In this document: in pieces, positions 31,109 to 43,430 of the stretch | Layout of the letters: each line of letters begins with the position of its first letter | How positions within the stretch are numbered: the stretch's first letter is position 1 | NCBI GenBank assembly: GCA_022925895.1 | Contig: JAKSYS010000183.1 | Location: 30,056 to 94,055 of the forward strand | Length of the DNA stretch: 64,000 nucleotides | Reading direction: 5' to 3' | Origin: Fragilaria crotonensis | Lineage: Eukaryota; Bacillariophyta; Fragilariophyceae; Fragilariales; Fragilariaceae | The notes under the pieces: model-generated | The model's database searches: none | What the model was told of the DNA's origin: nothing | The model's input: only the letters and a program-made list of their open reading frames with translations | Program-made: the position numbers and the translations under genes

Positions 31109-33741
31109 TCACCAACCTTGAGCGAGCTTTCGAATGCGTTCGAAAACTTCGCGATTGAGGCCCTTGGTAAGGTAGTCAGCCAACTGGTCAGTGGTTGCAA
31201 TCTTGAGCACTTCAACATCTCCGTTGCGGACGTGGTGCCAAAAGAAGTGCCACTTAACCAGGAAGTACTTGGTGCGATTAGTAATGCGTTGCTTGGTAGC
31301 GAGCAGCAGAGCACCGTTGTTGTCTTCAAAGACGCGGCAGCGAATGGTAGACTTGAAGTCAGGTGGCAGAGTCAATTCCTTGCAGATTTCTCCAAGAAGA
31401 TCACGAAGTGGCAACAGAGTCCTCATGCTTGCACTGAGAGCAGAGTACTCAGATTCCAATGTGGACAGGGAGATCTCTGTTTGTAGTTGAGACTTCCAGA
31501 GAATTGGACAACCTCCAAGGGTGATGATGTAGCCGGTGCGGGACTTGGCGCTGGTGTCAGAATGATCAGGGTCACGGCCATGGAGTCCAGCAAAGTCAGC
31601 ATCAACATAGCAATCAAGAGAGAGGTCGCCAGTTGGAGTCACAACAGTTCCTTTGTCAGCAGTACGATGCAAGTAGCGGACAATGCGTTTGATTGCAATG
31701 GCATGGCTCTTCTTGGGAGAATGATTGAACCTGGCAACTTGACTTACTGCAAATGTGATGTCTGGTCTTGTGTTTGTTGACAAGTACAAGAGCATTCCAA
31801 CAATAGAGCGGTAGTTCCAGAACTCATCCATGGGTTCTCCATCAGGGTCAATCCCAAGGCATGCTTGCAAAGCAGGGGTGTGGTTGGAGTTGCAGTCTTG
31901 AAGTCCTGTTGCCTTTATGATCTTCTGGATCAAACCCTTTTGTGTTAGGGTGACAGTGTTGGCAACTTCATCCTTGACAAACTTGATTCCAAGGAAGTCA
32001 GTGAATGTGCCTTCACGAGTGAACTCCAAACCCAAATCAGTAAGATCCTGGAACAGTTTGTCAAGATCCTTCTTGTTGGAGTAGGCAATCCCAAGATCAT
32101 CAACATAGAGAACAATCATGATGGTCTTGTTGTACAAGAGGCATGAGTCTGTGGCACTCTGCTTCAATCCTTGGAGGAGGAGTGCTTCACGAATGTGTTG
32201 ATACCAAAGGTGGGGAGCAACCGAGAGACCGTAGAGGCTCTTAACAAGTCGTAGGCAAGTCCTTTGGTCGCTTGGCTGATCAGACTTGAAGCCCCTTGGC
32301 ATGTGGATCCAGACTGGGTCAGTTAGGTTAGCTTGGACAAAGGCACTGCTGAAGTCAATGGAGCAAGTTTGCCATCCCAATGTTAGGGACAAGACAAGGA
32401 ACAATCGAACTGAACTCCAAGCAACAACTGGGGCATAGGTTTCAGGTTCTCCTTCTTCAAGGTCGCCTCGAACACAGTAGCGCGCTTTGTACTTGGTGAT
32501 TTCTCCATCTGGGGATCGCTTGCGCCGAAATACCCAAGTCCCTGGGAGAATCTTGGTCTTGGCTTCAAGGATACTGACTTCCTTCCAAGTTCCATTCTTC
32601 TCAAGGCTTGCCACTTCCTTGGCAGCTGCCTCCATCCACTTGGTCACATGCTCAATGTCAGCCATAGCTTGGTCAAAGCTCAGAGTGTCAGGATCAGATG
32701 CAGTTGCCTTGAAGGCAGTTGGGGAAAGGATGATTCCATTTTCCTCAAAGATCCAAGCACTTGGAGAAGCCAAGTATCCATGGCCTTGAGTGTTGTCGTA
32801 TCCAAGGCGTTGTGGTGCTGCGCGAATGCGGTTGGACCGGCGCGGAGACGTTGGTGGCGGAGGCGACTTGACTGGTTGCTCGTCACGTGGTGAGTCAAGG
32901 GCGAATGCATTGTCTGGAACAGGACTCTCCCTCGCTTCAGACATTGGGGTCTGCTCCAGAACTGGGGAGAAGATTGGCTGATGAACTGGGGAGATCGGGG
33001 TAGCTGGTACCTTGCGTGGCGTCGCTTCCTTGGCTTGTGAGCTGGAGTGTGGACGGCGTTGCAGAGATGAAGTTCTGATGTCTGGCGTTGGAGGAGACTG
33101 GAGAGACCGAAGATCGATAGACTGCTCCCTCGTTTGAGACATCAAAGGAGTTGGAGGCCTTGGAGTGAGCAATGGAGAACTTGGCAATGGCTGTTGGACA
33201 GTTGGTGTCCTGGGTGGAGCCTCAGCCAAGGGAGGAACTGGGAGTTGTTCAATTGCAACAGCTTCATCCATGGAGGCAGCAACTCTTGTTTGGTTCTCAT
33301 TGATGGCTTCTGTAGCTTGGGAGTCCATTCGCGCTTCCTCTGTAGCATCATTGTCGTCGTCGTCATCGAATGGGAACTGATATCTTGAGTCGCCAAACAA
33401 ACGGGCCCAACGCGTTGTATTAAAATCCGGGAGGGCATCCACATTAGTAGCCACCGTTGCAAACCAGTCATCAAACACAATGTGATATTGGGGAGTGATG
33501 TACCCTGTCTCTGGATTCAAAACCAAGGGGACTGTGCTTGCATGCTTCTTGGAGAGCCCCATGTTGACGCAGCGGATGGACCGAGGCTTCCAGCGAGGCA
33601 GCTTCTTTCCATCTGCAATGGTTTTCTCAAGAGCATACACAGGACATCCCCACACATGCAGATCATGATACTTCCTTTGCTCCCACCTGGACTTAGTGAA
33701 GACATCACTTGGACAGAGACCTGTTGCCAAATCAGGAACAT
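31109..33741 (-). CDS. pol: Copia pol, part 2: integrase end, reverse transcriptase, RNase H
   Basis: Continues the integrase (VPDLATGLCPSDVFTKSRWE, LHVWGCPVYALEK) from the part at 45619-47740, cut by the DNA transposon. A Pro/Ser-rich linker follows, then reverse transcriptase: WVFRRKRSPDGEITKYKAR, SIDFSSAFVQA, LYGLSVAPHLWY and the intact active site VLYVDDLGIAYS. RNase H follows: CYVDADFAGLHG, SLSTLESEYSALS, EDNNGALLLA and TKYFLVKWHFFWHHV. All catalytic residues I can check are present. The part encoded here is about 877 residues and ends at 31109, shortly before the 3' LTR. Confidence 0.92.
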
Positions 33742-33889
33742 CATCTAAGGGTGCCAAAACCAAGTCGGCTCTTGGATATGAAAAACCAATTATCTTTGAT
33801 ATGAGAATTTTTTGTTCATAATTTTTACCTAAAATATAGGTAAAAACTTAGGACTAAAGAGCTTGTACATCATGTGTATGAAGCGGGTT

Positions 33890-34110
33890 TCCTCGTATTC
33901 CTGAACTCTGAAATTTATGTTTCCTGAACTTTTTCATCTCTTGCATAGGAGCTCATACTTTGCATTCCTGAGCTCCAAAATTTCAATTCCTGAATTTCAC
34001 TGACTCATTTTTACTAACACTCGGGTGGGATTCCTGAACTCTTGGACTCTAAATATATGAACTATACCACTTCTTCATTTGTGATCATGAATTTCAATTC
34101 CTGAATTAGA
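33890..34110. repeat. Left subterminal repeats of the nested transposon
   Basis: Six copies of TTCCTGAAC/TTCCTGAAT-like words in about 220 bases, in the same orientation. The inverse word recurs near the right end. Probable transposase-binding sites (inference). Confidence 0.7.
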
Positions 34111-34302
34111 TATTCGAAAAGAAGAAGTTTGCTGTGTAGTGTGTATGAAGTAATCACCTCAGTAGTTCTGAGCTGACATTGTTCATATAATAGATGTTAT
34201 TGTCGCTCATTTTAACTTTTGTTGGAGATTAGTTTTAATTGTGCCTATTCGTGTGGCTTTGATGAACCATTCTACTATTCATTACTAAGTGTCTGATCTA
34301 TT

Positions 34303-35925
34303 CTAAACTGCCTCCACTTTCAATTCACTGTAGACAAGTTCAGGAGCAAGATGACTGGAGTAGTTATCATCCTCCTCATCAGAGTCCTCGTCAAATACAT
34401 CAATGCACTTGTGTGGGCGTTTCTTACCCTTGTCATCAAATTGTTTCCTGACCCCCCCGGCCAGACTCCTTTTTCCTTCTGGACAGAAACATTTTAAGTA
34501 GTTCCTGGTTGAATGTTGGGGTGGTTGATTTCTTTCTATCATTCTTGATGGCCATGTATAATTCATCGTATTTCCTCATTCCCACCTGTGACCAACCACA
34601 GCCTCCCCCATTATCATGAGCACCCTTGTTCCTGGAGAATGTGTAAAGTGGTGGCTGCCGAACATGGTATTGCAAAGATTGGTCAGAAGTTAGGATGTGG
34701 TTTTTTCATTTCATTTAGTATCATAGTGTAACTTACGGGTAGGTTGTTGTTGTCCTCATCAGTCCATGTACCAATTCGCTGTTTCCAACAAGTGATAACA
34801 AAACAAGTCAGTTTCTTGTTGTTTGTTCTGTGACAAACCATTCGGATAAACTTACCATTTTCTCTGTCTTAACTAATTCCGCGAACCACCTCTTCCCATA
34901 GTTGATCAGGCACAGCAAAATGAATGCTTCATCACTTATGGACAGGATTTTCTTGCTCCATACTTTTCTGTCAGTTGTTGCACAGTGGTTCTCCATGTTG
35001 ATAGTGTTATTCCACTTGCTGCTGCCGACAATGCATGGGGCATAGGTGTCTATGATTTGGGCATAGTAGCAGATATTATCCCTCATCTTGAGGAGGTAAC
35101 TGGTTTCTTCCTCGCTTCCACTGTATAGGCTGTGTTCATACGTTCCTAAATTGGAAGTGAATCCCTCTGGATGCAAGGTGTTTGATGTTGAATGCAAGTG
35201 AGTGTGAGTATGCTCGGGCTTTGGCAAAGTACACTCACTTCAATTCCTCACCTTTGAATTTCGTTTGCATGTTTTTATTGCATTGTTCCGAAGATCAGTG
35301 TGTGTTTTACAACTATTCTCCGCATCCCAAGCCACCAGTTTTCGGTTCCTCGAATGTTTGTGTGCTTCATGATAAAGCCACAAAGTGTTTTCTCATCTTC
35401 ACTGAAATGAGAATGATAGTCTTTTGATAGAACTTCCAAATAGAGAACACGTGTTTTTGATGCAAGTCTTGATCACACTGATTTGATTCTCTTCTGTATT
35501 TTCCGTCATGCTCATGTCCACTATGCTGCTTAGCCCTGGAACCGATGATGTTAGTTGGCTGTCACTTGATTTCCCGACTTTAATAGTTGAAGGTAGGGAT
35601 GGTGGATTTCCGTATGCATGCTTCTGTCCTAGTTTTGCATCCATTTTCCGTGGCACTTCTTCCTCCTCCTCCTCCTCGTTGTCACTTTGAATCAGATCAT
35701 TGGGATCTGTGGTCACTCGTTCACGCCTCTTATGAAGTCTCTCCTTTGTTTCCTAGAGCTGGGCTTTAAGGCAGTCATGCCTGCTGCTGTTTGGTGTGCC
35801 ATTGATGCCATGGTTGTATTTGTGGTGCTTCCTTGTTGTGTGAAAACTTTCCGATTGTGCGCCAAATTTTGAACACTGAAAATCCTGTTTGTGGGATAGT
35901 CTTTTTGCCACCATTTGAATTTCAT
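34303..35925 (-). pseudogene. Accessory gene of the nested transposon, frame-broken or spliced
   Basis: Several minus-strand frames in sequence. 35713-35925 ends RRDFIRGVNE; 35399-35716 has an acidic EEEEEEEVPRKMD segment; 34808-35227 has ISDEAFILLCLINYGKRWF; 34436-34675 has GWSQVGMRKYDELYMAIKNDR; 34303-34566 is acidic at its end. The last two motifs recall a protein I have seen beside transposases in diatom repeats (memory only). Reading it as one gene needs introns or frameshifts, and I cannot set the joints. No known domain. Probably an element-encoded helper. Confidence 0.45.
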
Positions 35926-36167
35926 ACCAAGTACCGAGTTGGTATGTAGGTTCTACACATTCATGCAGGGTTTTCAAATTTTGAATTCATACCACACCCC
36001 CCTTCATTTTTTACATACACCAAAAATGTACCGAAAGTAAATGTACAATTTGAATGCACGCTTTCCCGAACTTCTGTTTAGTGAATCTGTGTCCTGTCAA
36101 TTTCAACACCTCATTTTCACTTCACTCGTCCTCTTCAAAACCCTTTCTTCAAAACCTTCTCTTCAAA

Positions 36168-39116
36168 ATGTTGTCCTCGTCTGCTTCCTCAAAGGCACCC
36201 CTGCTCTTCTGTCAAAACCCCTTCTGCCTGAATTTCAACAAGAAACCCTTTTCCAATCAAGCAGCATATACACAGCATATTGATAGAAACATCGGGTGTT
36301 ATAATTTCATTGTGAAGAAATCACACCATGCAGCAACACATGGGGCTTCTGCTTCACACCGTCGCCGTCTTCATGAGGATGGGAATATCACATGCACAAG
36401 TAACAAGAGGCCTGCCCTTTTAAGGCGACATATGGTGAATGATCCCCACATGGATTTTGATGGCACAGACAACCTTCTGCAGTTTCCGGCTGGCAATGGT
36501 GTGGAAGTTGAAAGCACTTCTTGTGAGGACATCGAGGACTGCAACAAAAGTGATGATTTGTCCATGTTAAGTGATGACCCAAACATTCTTACCTGTACGA
36601 ATTCTGCACTTGATGAAGATGTGGAAGCCCCATCATTTCGTTCAAACTTCATGTATACTACCGATCAGAAGTGGACTGTTTCTCTCCTCAAAATCCTGGA
36701 CCATGCCAATGCACCCGACTACACTTTTGGTCAAGTCCTGGAGTGGGCACGCTCTGCATCTGCTGATAATTATTCTTACAACCCAGTGGGTGGACTCTCG
36801 CGTGCCAAAATGTTGATGCCCTGATCAACTCAGTTCGTAATGGGAAAAGACTGCTTCCCTTTGTACGAAGAGTGGATGTACATCATGGCTCTCCATCAGA
36901 TGTGATTTGTTTTGACTTCGCTTCACAGTTGCTAAGTTTGCTGCAAAATCCAAGCATTATGACTGCAGAAAACCTTGCCATCGATATCAATGATCCCCTG
37001 AAGCCCTACCACAAATTGAAAGGCAGCAATGTTTTGGGTGAGGCACTGTCCGGGAGTGTCTATCGCAAGGCGTATGATCGATTAATCACAGATCCTCAGA
37101 AGCAATTGTTTGTTCCAATCATCCAATGGATTGATCGTACCTCTGTAACAGGGAATGATCGCTTTTCACTTAAACCCTACATGTTCACTCCAGCCATTTT
37201 TACAGAAAAATTCAGAAGGAGTATCAAGGCATGGGGCTATCATGGCTTTCTCCCAAAGAGGAAGTCCTCATCAGCTCAGAAGCAGACACTTCGTATGGGC
37301 GATGCCATTCGTATCTATCATAAGGAGCTGGATGCTGTATTGGAGACCTTTCGGAAATGTTCACCACAACTGTGTGGTGTTCATTTGCCAATTGGTCCAA
37401 AGGGTAGAATCTGTGTCGACATTGTCACATGTGTGTTGTTCATCATTCAAGATATGCAAGAAGGAGATATGCTGTGTGGTCGGTATGGTGTTCACACCAG
37501 TGGAATCCAACGCCCTCATCGGTGCTGTGATGTCAATTATGATGATCTGAAGAACTGTGATGTCCATTGCAAATACCTGGTAGCCTCGGATATGGGTTTC
37601 ATTGCCAGGAGTAATGATGATGATCTCAGGAAACGATGGTCTCAACATAAACTTGAAAATGCATTTGAACACATTGCCTTTGCTGACCCTGAGCGTGGAA
37701 TCTTTGGGGCCACTCCTGTGGAGACAATGCATGCATTTCGGAAAGGTGTCATCGAGAAAGTAACAAAACTTATATTGGACAGTCTTCCAGCATCCAAGAA
37801 GGCTGCCTTTGATGACCTTGCAATAGCATTTCACAAGTCTCATCGCCAAACCTACCGAAAGGAGTATCCATCAACAGATTTCAGCAATGGGGTAACAAAT
37901 TTGACAAAGATAACTGCATCAGAACGCGTTGGCCTCGTTTTTGTTTGTCATCCTCTTCCAATATGAAGCAGGATGGCAAATGATCCAAACATGTCTTGAG
38001 AAAAGAACAACTAAGAAGGTTCCTGAGGTCCTTGAAGTACTTGAATCTCTCCTTTGTTTCGATGCTTGGCTAAACCAGAGTCATTACTGGGAGACTACAA
38101 ATCCAGCACATGTTGCAAATGAAATGAAGAAACATCAGGATTCCATTCGCAATTTCATGGATATGTGCAAACAGTCCATTCCCTTGAAAGTTGAGGGAAA
38201 GGAGGATGACAAGAAAAAGGGTAAGAAAAAGGGAACCATCATAAGGAAGGAAGGACAGAAAAGCAATGCCGAGGATGCATGGAAGTTTCGAAATTCCATG
38301 AGTTGTTACACATTGTGGATGATATGTCTCGGTTTGGCTCTCCAGTGAACTTTTGTGCACAGCGTCCAGAATCACTTCTAATTCCTGCTGCAAAGCACCC
38401 TGGGAGACGGGCACAGAAGCGAATTGAGGGTTCTGCATATGAACTTCAGGCAGCCCAACGTTTAATGTACTCCTTCATGATCGACACCATACACACGCGC
38501 ATATGGGAGCAACCAGATGGTGATGCTGATGTACCCGACAGCCACCATGATGATGAAACAACAAGGAATGGAATCTTTCAGAGCACCGGACAAGCAACAT
38601 TTGGCTGTGTTTATCGATTCAAATCGAGTAAACAAATTCAGTACAAAATTGAATGGGACACCAGAACTCACCGTGATTTACTTGCTCTTCCCTGGAGTTG
38701 ATTGAGTTTCTTTTGATTCCTTTAAGGAATCCGACTCAATAACATTTTGTACTGAATACAAACGAGATGTCCACACCTTTCGATGTCATCCCTGCTATCA
38801 GTCCGATGGTCCCATACATGACTGGATGATAATTGACTTTGGGAACATGGGAAGTTTCCTGTCGTTTGGCTCTTGTAGTTGTTGTTGACTCACCCGCGGA
38901 TCCGGACGAGAGATACCAACTGGTTGTTCAATCAACAACAGAAGAAATTAAAGAACACGAGTCAACACTGTTGAGGAGTGGAAGTGGTCTCCAACATACC
39001 ACCTTGTCTCTGGAAACACTGTCGTGGCCCCTTGTTTTGTTATATCCATCTCACACAACAGTTCCACAGTTCTTGAGACAAAACCATATACAGAGTGGGC
39101 ATCCAAATTCGCTTAG
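36168..39116 (+). pseudogene. Plavaka/CACTA-like transposase, several frameshifts
   Basis: Start chosen at the ATG at 36168 (MLSSSASSK). N-terminus: a C2HC-type finger (FCQNPFCLNF...AAYTQHIDRNIGC). Core: VRRVDVHHGSPSD, IIQWIDRTSVTGNDRFSLKP (candidate first Asp), CVDIVTCVLFIIQDMQEGD with HRCCDV after it (candidate second Asp and Cys pair), and PVETMHAFRKGVIEKV (candidate acidic third residue). Then KFHELLHIVDDMSRFGSP and, near the end, HPCYQSDGPIHDWM, a motif I associate with Plavaka-type transposases. The register changes near 36815, 37940, 38285 and again after 38830, each by about one base. It is therefore either decayed or affected by sequence errors. The stop at 39114-39116 overlaps that of the opposing gene. 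Confidence 0.7.
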
Positions 39117-42100
39117 CTAGCTTGTTGCATCAAAGTACCTAAAGGAAACATGTTGCCATCGTCTGTCCGAGCCCTCACAATCTTTGGACCATCACCATCG
39201 GCTCGCTTTCGCTTGTTTGAATCTACCCAAAGAGTAAAACTTGCCTTCCTGTTGATGTCTGGGCCATCATAAAAAAAGAGAGTTGCCTTCCGAAAGCTCA
39301 CAAACTCATTCTTCACAGTTGAGGTTGAGCAGCAATAATCCAAGGCCTCCTTGCAGAGAGGAATTGCAACCACTTCATTTGCATCATACACATACCCACT
39401 GTGAATGGTAACTGCATGTGAACCATTTCCATCGGATTCATTGAGCACAGCCAATACCATTGTGTCCTTCATTTGTTCTTGAAGGAGTTGCCAATCAAAC
39501 ATGTGTGGTCTCTTCAGAACTTGTCGGGTGATCCATGTAGGCAGCTGAGTTTCAGCAAACTGTCCCACCTTTCGAATGGCATCAACAGTACCTCCTCTTA
39601 GGTGACTTTCACCAAAATGGTTAATGGATTTGGCAGCATTATCAAAGCCAATTGCATATAAAGCACTGGCCAATGACTTTGAAACACAAAGATCTTCACC
39701 TTCGGATTGTACAAAGTGGACCTGGGGTGCTTCAGGAACCTGCAGCTTGGGATATTCATGCAAATGTGATTCTTTGAAATCGCCCACTGGTATGTCAACA
39801 AATCCACACCTCATACGCTTGACCTCCTCCAAGAATCCTGTCTTAAATTGTTTCACAAAGTCTTCATCAGTTCGAATGGGCTGTGTTTCTCCATGAAAGA
39901 TGACCTCCCAGTAACCAGGGGCCTGTATCTGCTTCATATGTTTACCCCCCTGGTGAGTCACTGTTGCTCCTTAAGGACCTTTTCGACTGAGGATCAAACA
40001 CCCATTGTGTCTGTGGGGGAACGTATCGCAGCTTATGTACCTTTTTAGTATGAATGAGGATGGTTTCCCCTTCAGGAACAGGTACAAATCCATCCGTGTT
40101 TCCAACGTTAATGACATGTTGGATTACCCCTTTTGCATAATCGGCATCCTTGATCCAGTCTTTGGAAACAGCAATTTTTTTCTTCCTTCTTTTCCAACTT
40201 TCCTTCTTTTGTCTTAACATTGTAAACCAAAAGTGCAACAAAGGTATCTTCACGTGGGTTGTACTTGAGGCCATGCACCATGGCCTCAGTGCCAAATGTC
40301 CATTCCAATTCAAATGCCCTTTTGAATTTCTTCCTTTCCTTCTTCATAAACTTTATTTCTTTCGTGTACTGCTCTCTGTAATCATCCTTTGTCTTTTTCT
40401 TCTTACATCCATCAATTTTTCTTTGCATCTCGGCCCGCTTCTTTTCCACATTCTTCATGTGATCTTTGGTAGAGCTCCAACCCCAGTACAAAAATCTGTC
40501 CTCCACGAATTTGTTCATTGCTGCTTCATCCCTAAGAAGCACTGGTCGATCTTCACCGTCATCTCCTTTCTTTCGCCACTTTTTTCTAAATTTCTCAACT
40601 TCATTGTCTGATACCAATGTTTTGTACCTACTTTCTCCGAAAGGTAATTTCGGGCATTCATCAGGTACATGAATGTCTCCATAACCATACGTACGAGGAG
40701 GCCCACCTTTCCATACCCTGCTTGCTCGGGGAAGCTTAGCAGGATCATTCCACCAGGCTTCGTTGAGATCAATATCTTCTTCCTGTTGTTCAGGTCCATC
40801 AGCAGATCCAGATGGTTTGAAATCGGCAACATCCTCCTCTGATGGCAAACTCCGTTCATTGGCATTTGGCAAAACATCCTCCCTGGAAGAAACATCCTCC
40901 AACGTAACACTGTCGTCCTCTGTGGCATTGGATGGTACTGGCACCCAGGGCCACGTGAAAGTCTGAAGTTCCAACTTCAGACTTCCGTAACAGGGATCCA
41001 TCAAATGATTTGAATTCTGACGTTTTGGGACTGTGACGTGTTGAAATTCTGCAATGCGATCAAACAGCAAAAACCACTGTGCTTTCATCGCATGCAAGTA
41101 GGAAATGGAAGCCGAATCATCCCTTTTAAACAGTTTTGTGAATATTCCCTGTGGAAAACAGCAAATGTGCTCCTTCGATTTCACATCAGTTGACATCTGG
41201 ATTTCCATGCGATCGCGTCTAAACATTTCGTTGTGCTGCAACTCCATCTTGAGTCCCAATGATATCTCGGAGAATTATTGCAATTGCAGCTATAATCCCA
41301 ATCCCACAGCTATGGCCATCTTCTTGCAGGGAAGAACATCATTATCCAACACCCTCAATGCAGGGAATGTATTGGTGCCCTTCATTTGCCCAAAAGGTTC
41401 GTCCGAACGGACTGAGCCACTTCATCTTGTTTGGAGTGCTGCTATCATTTGCACTGTTTTCCTTTGCTCCTGGTAACTGAAGGCAAGGTTCAGGAACCAG
41501 ACAACACCGACATTGTTTGGAATTTTCTCGTGCCGGAGGGATGAAGACTGCAATAGCGAAAAAACATGTCCGGAGGCATGATACATCATCCGTGGCAGCC
41601 ACAACGTCTCCAGCATTGAAAACAAATGTTGCCCCCAATGATCGTTGCTGAGATTCGTAGGAAACACAATCAACCTTTTCTGCAGAAGCCCTGGATAGAA
41701 CAACAGGACTTCCTTCACAACACGATTCATTTGGTCATCATACTTCTGGTAAAGTTCTTCCTTAGAACTTCCATACCTTTTTCACAAGGGCAAGACATTC
41801 TGCATGATCGGCTCCATTGGCTACCATCAAGTCGTTTCGTACTTCTTTGCAGATAGATGACGTTGAAGACGTGCAAAGCAACCTTGAATTACCTGCATGT
41901 CGTCAAAAGACAGGATTGCAACTGATGTGTGATACCTGCCATCCCTCATGAGGAGTGAAGTCATCATTTGCAGCTCACGGGTGGCCATCCAAGTTTTCCC
42001 ACCACTTTTGCTATGATCAAGCCTTTCCTGTGATCCCATTTCTCCAAAACCACGCAACTGGTCAGGCAGAACCAGGTCACCAAATGGTGGTGGAAGAAGG

Positions 42101-43430
42101 TTGTTCAAATAGTCCAGACCGGTAAATGCCTCTTCCAGATCTGCATTTGTCAGCAATGCTCCACTTGCAACATCATCTTGGAGATCGATTGTTGATGAAG
42201 GGTATTGGCACCATACAAATGTTTTTCTGGTGTTGCTACCATCATTCCGTGCACTGACTGTCTCATTGTTGCTCTGCACAATCTCCAAAACATCACTGCT
42301 CACGAGGAAGGGGAACCACCACTCGATTTTGCGACTATATTGATCTTGCTTTCTTCCTCTGACTCAACAACAGCACGCGGGAACCATCATTTCTTGTTGC
42401 ACTGATCACATCACTGTTGCTTTCAACAACCTCGACAGCAGCACTGTTAGCAGCACTGTTCAAAAGGGAACCGGAAGAAAGTTTCATCAGAGGGATAATG
42501 CAGTGCTCCTCAGACTCTGGTACAATCCATGCAAATCCACCTGTGGTCTCGTCCATTAAGGTGTCGGCAATTGTCTTGGGAAGAAACTCAATGCCAGTTG
42601 TGTCTTGGAGATTGATTTGACGGAACCCACAGGCTTGGTAGAATTCCTTTGGCTCGTCATGGGGACACTGCAAGTAGATGTCCACACCATGTAGGCTCTC
42701 CTGACATTGTGACAGCTCACGGTGAGACAATAATAAAAAAGTTGAATGCTTGATGAGCATTACTAACATCAGACGTCCAAACCCTTGCCGTCTCCAGGAT
42801 GTAAGACCGGATGGCTTCCGTGATTCAGATTCTGCAATCAACAGCCAAAGCACCAACGACGCACCAACTTCATCTCCAATTCCACTTGAAATGTAATGCA
42901 TGCAATAACAACAGAGTCTTGGCACCCTATGACAGATTTCTTGAAGGGGTCATCTTCTTTTCAAGAGGACGTCCCACAATCATTATTGATGGATCAGAAT
43001 TCACAGCACGATCGATAGAGCTCAAATCAGCTTCTGTAGAATTGAATGATGTGCTGTAGAATTGCCTTGCAGCTTCTGTCGCCCACTTAAACCTTGTCGC
43101 CTCAGCTTTGTTTGTTTGGACACGTGTGGGGTACAACGTAACTACCTTGAATTGCCAAATTTCATTGGAGTCCTCTCTTTCGTTCTGAGTCATAATCTTG
43201 GACAACGGGAGGTCTTGAAACCAAGAGCTGAACATGTGTAGTGGAAACTCTGAAACAGCACGAGCGGGTGATGATAAAAAGACTCGAACTTGCGATCTGA
43301 ATTGTTTATTGACCTTTGTTCCTGGAGGTGGTGTGAATTCATCCATACCATCACGGAACAGGTACGCCTTATCCATAGGGACTCCTCCTTGCTGACGAGA
43401 GACAGGGGACAGTGATGGAACCTCTGCCAT
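39113..43430 (-). pseudogene. Composite GNAT-like / Ulp1-like / papain-like protein of the nested transposon
   Basis: Start proposed at the ATG at 43430 (MAEVPSLSPVSRQ). In order: a GNAT-like segment (about 42925-42560) with RRQGFGRLML and EFYQACGFRQI; a Ulp1/C48 protease-like segment (about 41730-41280) with FPTNLSNDHWGATFVF (catalytic His) and SLQEDGHSCGIG (Gln and catalytic Cys); a charged Lys/Glu-rich stretch (about 40600-40200); and a C-terminal segment (39113-39961) with a Cys in GEDLCVSKSLASALYAIGF and a His in GSHAVTIHSGYVYDAN, resembling papain-fold peptidases. Several one-base register changes and stop codons occur (near 42926, 42310, 41640, 41330, 40210, 39960). Roles such as removing SUMO-like tags are inferred from the family. 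Confidence 0.55.

Noticed and set aside
35182-36050. Plus-strand genes before the transposase
   Set aside because: Frames such as 35182-35427 and 35687-35872 overlap the minus-strand accessory gene and show no motif.
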